Assembly (NCBI GenBank): GCA_937983055.1
Contig: CALJLA010000166.1
Location: forward strand, 1 to 5,196
Length of the DNA stretch: 5,196 nt
Direction of reading: 5' to 3'
DNA from: an uncultured Pseudomonadota bacterium
Lineage (GTDB): Bacteria > Pseudomonadota > Gammaproteobacteria > Burkholderiales > Eutrophovitaceae
The notes beneath the pieces are model-generated. The model worked only from the letters and a program-made list of their open reading frames with translations. It did not search any database and had not been told where the DNA came from. The position numbers were made by a program, and so were the translations under genes. How positions within the stretch are numbered: position 1 is the stretch's first letter; each line of letters starts with the position of its first letter. Positions 4,376 to 5,196 of the stretch are shown in pieces.

Positions 4376-4891
4376 TCAATGCAGGAATCCGCTCGCCGTT
4401 TTGCCGAGCCATTCCTTGAGTTCAGCGTTTGATTCAAACTCCACGACGTGAATCGAATCAATCGTCGGTCCTGACTCGCCGACCTGGGCAATATCTTCTT
4501 CGCTCATTTCGCGAATCCATACGACGCGATGACGGTGCAAGCCGGCGTGCAGCAGATCGATTGAGCCTTCCGCCAGAGGAGTGTCGAGATTGCTGCCCCG
4601 GATCAGCACCAGATACACCAGATCCCCGGTGAACTTGATGAGCAAGCCTTCCGATGGGTTGTACCACCACGGCCCGATCCAGCCATACGGAAAAAATGCG
4701 CTGTTGCCGTTGCGAAATCGGAACTCAATCGCCGTTGATCGGTCATGAATGCCCCGCAGGTACCCAAACGCCGGGCAACAGGCTTCGCCGTCGTCCCCGC
4801 CATCGTTGCTGAAAGGACCACGTTTCACATGGTCTGAAAGGTGCGGATTGACGCTGAAGCGCCGCTGAGGTGTCATCTTTTCATCGCGCAT
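4376..4891 (-). CDS. conserved-looking protein of unknown function, coupled to the relaxase gene
   Basis: The predicted protein has 171 aa. I chose the ATG at 4891 because GGAG lies 8 nt upstream on this strand. The frame stays open up to 5104, but that extension overlaps the relaxase reading frame and reads as low-complexity basic sequence. An ATG at 4876 is an alternative. The protein is soluble, with no signal peptide or membrane span. Residues 55-100 look like a beta-rich core (AIEFRFRNGNSAFFPYGW, then LLIKFTGDLVYLVLIRG). An acidic tail (130-163) contains SIHVVEFES and ends in helix AELKEWLGKTAS. Cys38-Cys39 is the only cysteine pair. It starts inside the end of the relaxase gene (11-bp overlap), so it is probably co-translated and linked to DNA transfer. 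I do not recognise a family. Confidence 0.75.
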   Translation of the reverse strand: MRDEKMTPQRRFSVNPHLSDHVKRGPFSNDGGDDGEACCPAFGYLRGIHDRSTAIEFRFRNGNSAFFPYGWIGPWWYNPSEGLLIKFTGDLVYLVLIRGSNLDTPLAEGSIDLLHAGLHRHRVVWIREMSEEDIAQVGESGPTIDSIHVVEFESNAELKEWLGKTASGFLH

Positions 4892-5196
4892 GATCTTTCT
4901 CCGTGCGTGAGGCCGAATCGCGGCCCTTTCCACCTTGCGAATGTTCGGCAGGCGATGCCGACAGGCCGAGTCCGCGCATGAACGCGAGCCGATCTTTGAT
5001 CCGGTTGCCTTTGCCTGCTTTCGGCTGCGCCGATTCCACCAGTTCCGTCGCAGAGACCGGATCATCCGGCTTGCCGAACGCTTTGAGCAGTTCCACACGG
5101 TCATCCGTGTAAATCACGGCCTGCTGCCTGCCGCGCGTCACGGCGACATACGCCGTGCGCTGACCGGTTGCAGGCAGTGACTGGCTGGAGATGCCG
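4881..5196 (-). CDS. mobF: MobF-family conjugative relaxase/helicase, C-terminal end (partial)
   Basis: Only the last 104 codons are present; the gene runs off the right edge. The visible start of the fragment, SQSLPATGQRTAYVAVTRGR followed by QQAVIYTDDR, matches the C-terminal end of the helicase domain in TrwC/TraI-type relaxases. AYVAVTRGR is the superfamily 1 helicase motif VI, and its arginines act in ATP hydrolysis. The rest (DDPVSATELVES, then KDRLAFMRGLGL and a basic, serine-rich tail) is the usual variable extension. The whole protein would nick oriT, remain covalently attached to the strand and unwind DNA during transfer. The nicking domain and oriT lie outside the window. GTG at 5141 is an internal Val codon, not a start. 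Confidence 0.85.
   Translation of the reverse strand, partial: GISSQSLPATGQRTAYVAVTRGRQQAVIYTDDRVELLKAFGKPDDPVSATELVESAQPKAGKGNRIKDRLAFMRGLGLSASPAEHSQGGKGRDSASRTEKDHAR

Noticed and set aside
4892..5104. N-terminal extension of the 171-aa protein
   Set aside because: It overlaps the relaxase frame almost entirely and is rich in basic and serine residues. The ATG at 4891 has a good ribosome site.

Overview
The window looks like one end of a proteobacterial integrative element (an ICE, an IME or a remnant of one). Three observations point that way. Tandem remnants of the 3' end of a tRNA gene, with CCA encoded in the DNA, lie at the left edge. The gene content is typical of such elements: an excisionase-like DNA-binding protein, an ArdC-type antirestriction protein and the C-terminus of a MobF-family conjugative relaxase/helicase. 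The moderately high G+C with lower-G+C patches suits a mosaic accessory region. Beta- or gammaproteobacteria fit best, but no gene fixes the species.

Left edge (1-314): two full copies and one decayed partial copy of a unit of about 132 bp. Each full copy carries a pair of 11-bp-phased TGCAGTA motifs and ends in a tRNA T-arm plus CCA. This is best read as an attachment-site array. No integrase lies inside the window.

360-2044: a 112-aa excisionase-like protein (minus strand) is divergent from a 380-aa HNH endonuclease-like protein (plus strand). The roughly 200-bp gap between them contains three CCGATT half-sites in alternating orientation, exactly 14 bp apart, which look like an operator or recombination-protein binding array.

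2045-2415: a 371-bp stretch without a convincing gene. It is rich in nested inverted repeats and leads into ardC.

2416-4300: three plus-strand cargo genes. These are ardC (300 aa), a 114-aa protein with two CxxC pairs, and a 140-aa lipoprotein. Strong intrinsic terminators follow the first two, so these look like separately transcribed cassettes rather than one operon.

4376-5196: a minus-strand pair converging on the cargo genes. The 3' end of a MobF relaxase/helicase gene enters from the right edge and overlaps by 11 bp a 171-aa gene of unknown function, so the two are probably translationally coupled.

Together, the relaxase starts transfer, ArdC is expected to protect incoming DNA from host restriction, and the excisionase-like protein with the att array would control integration and excision. 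The roles of the HNH protein, the CxxC protein, the lipoprotein and the 171-aa protein cannot be settled from sequence alone.
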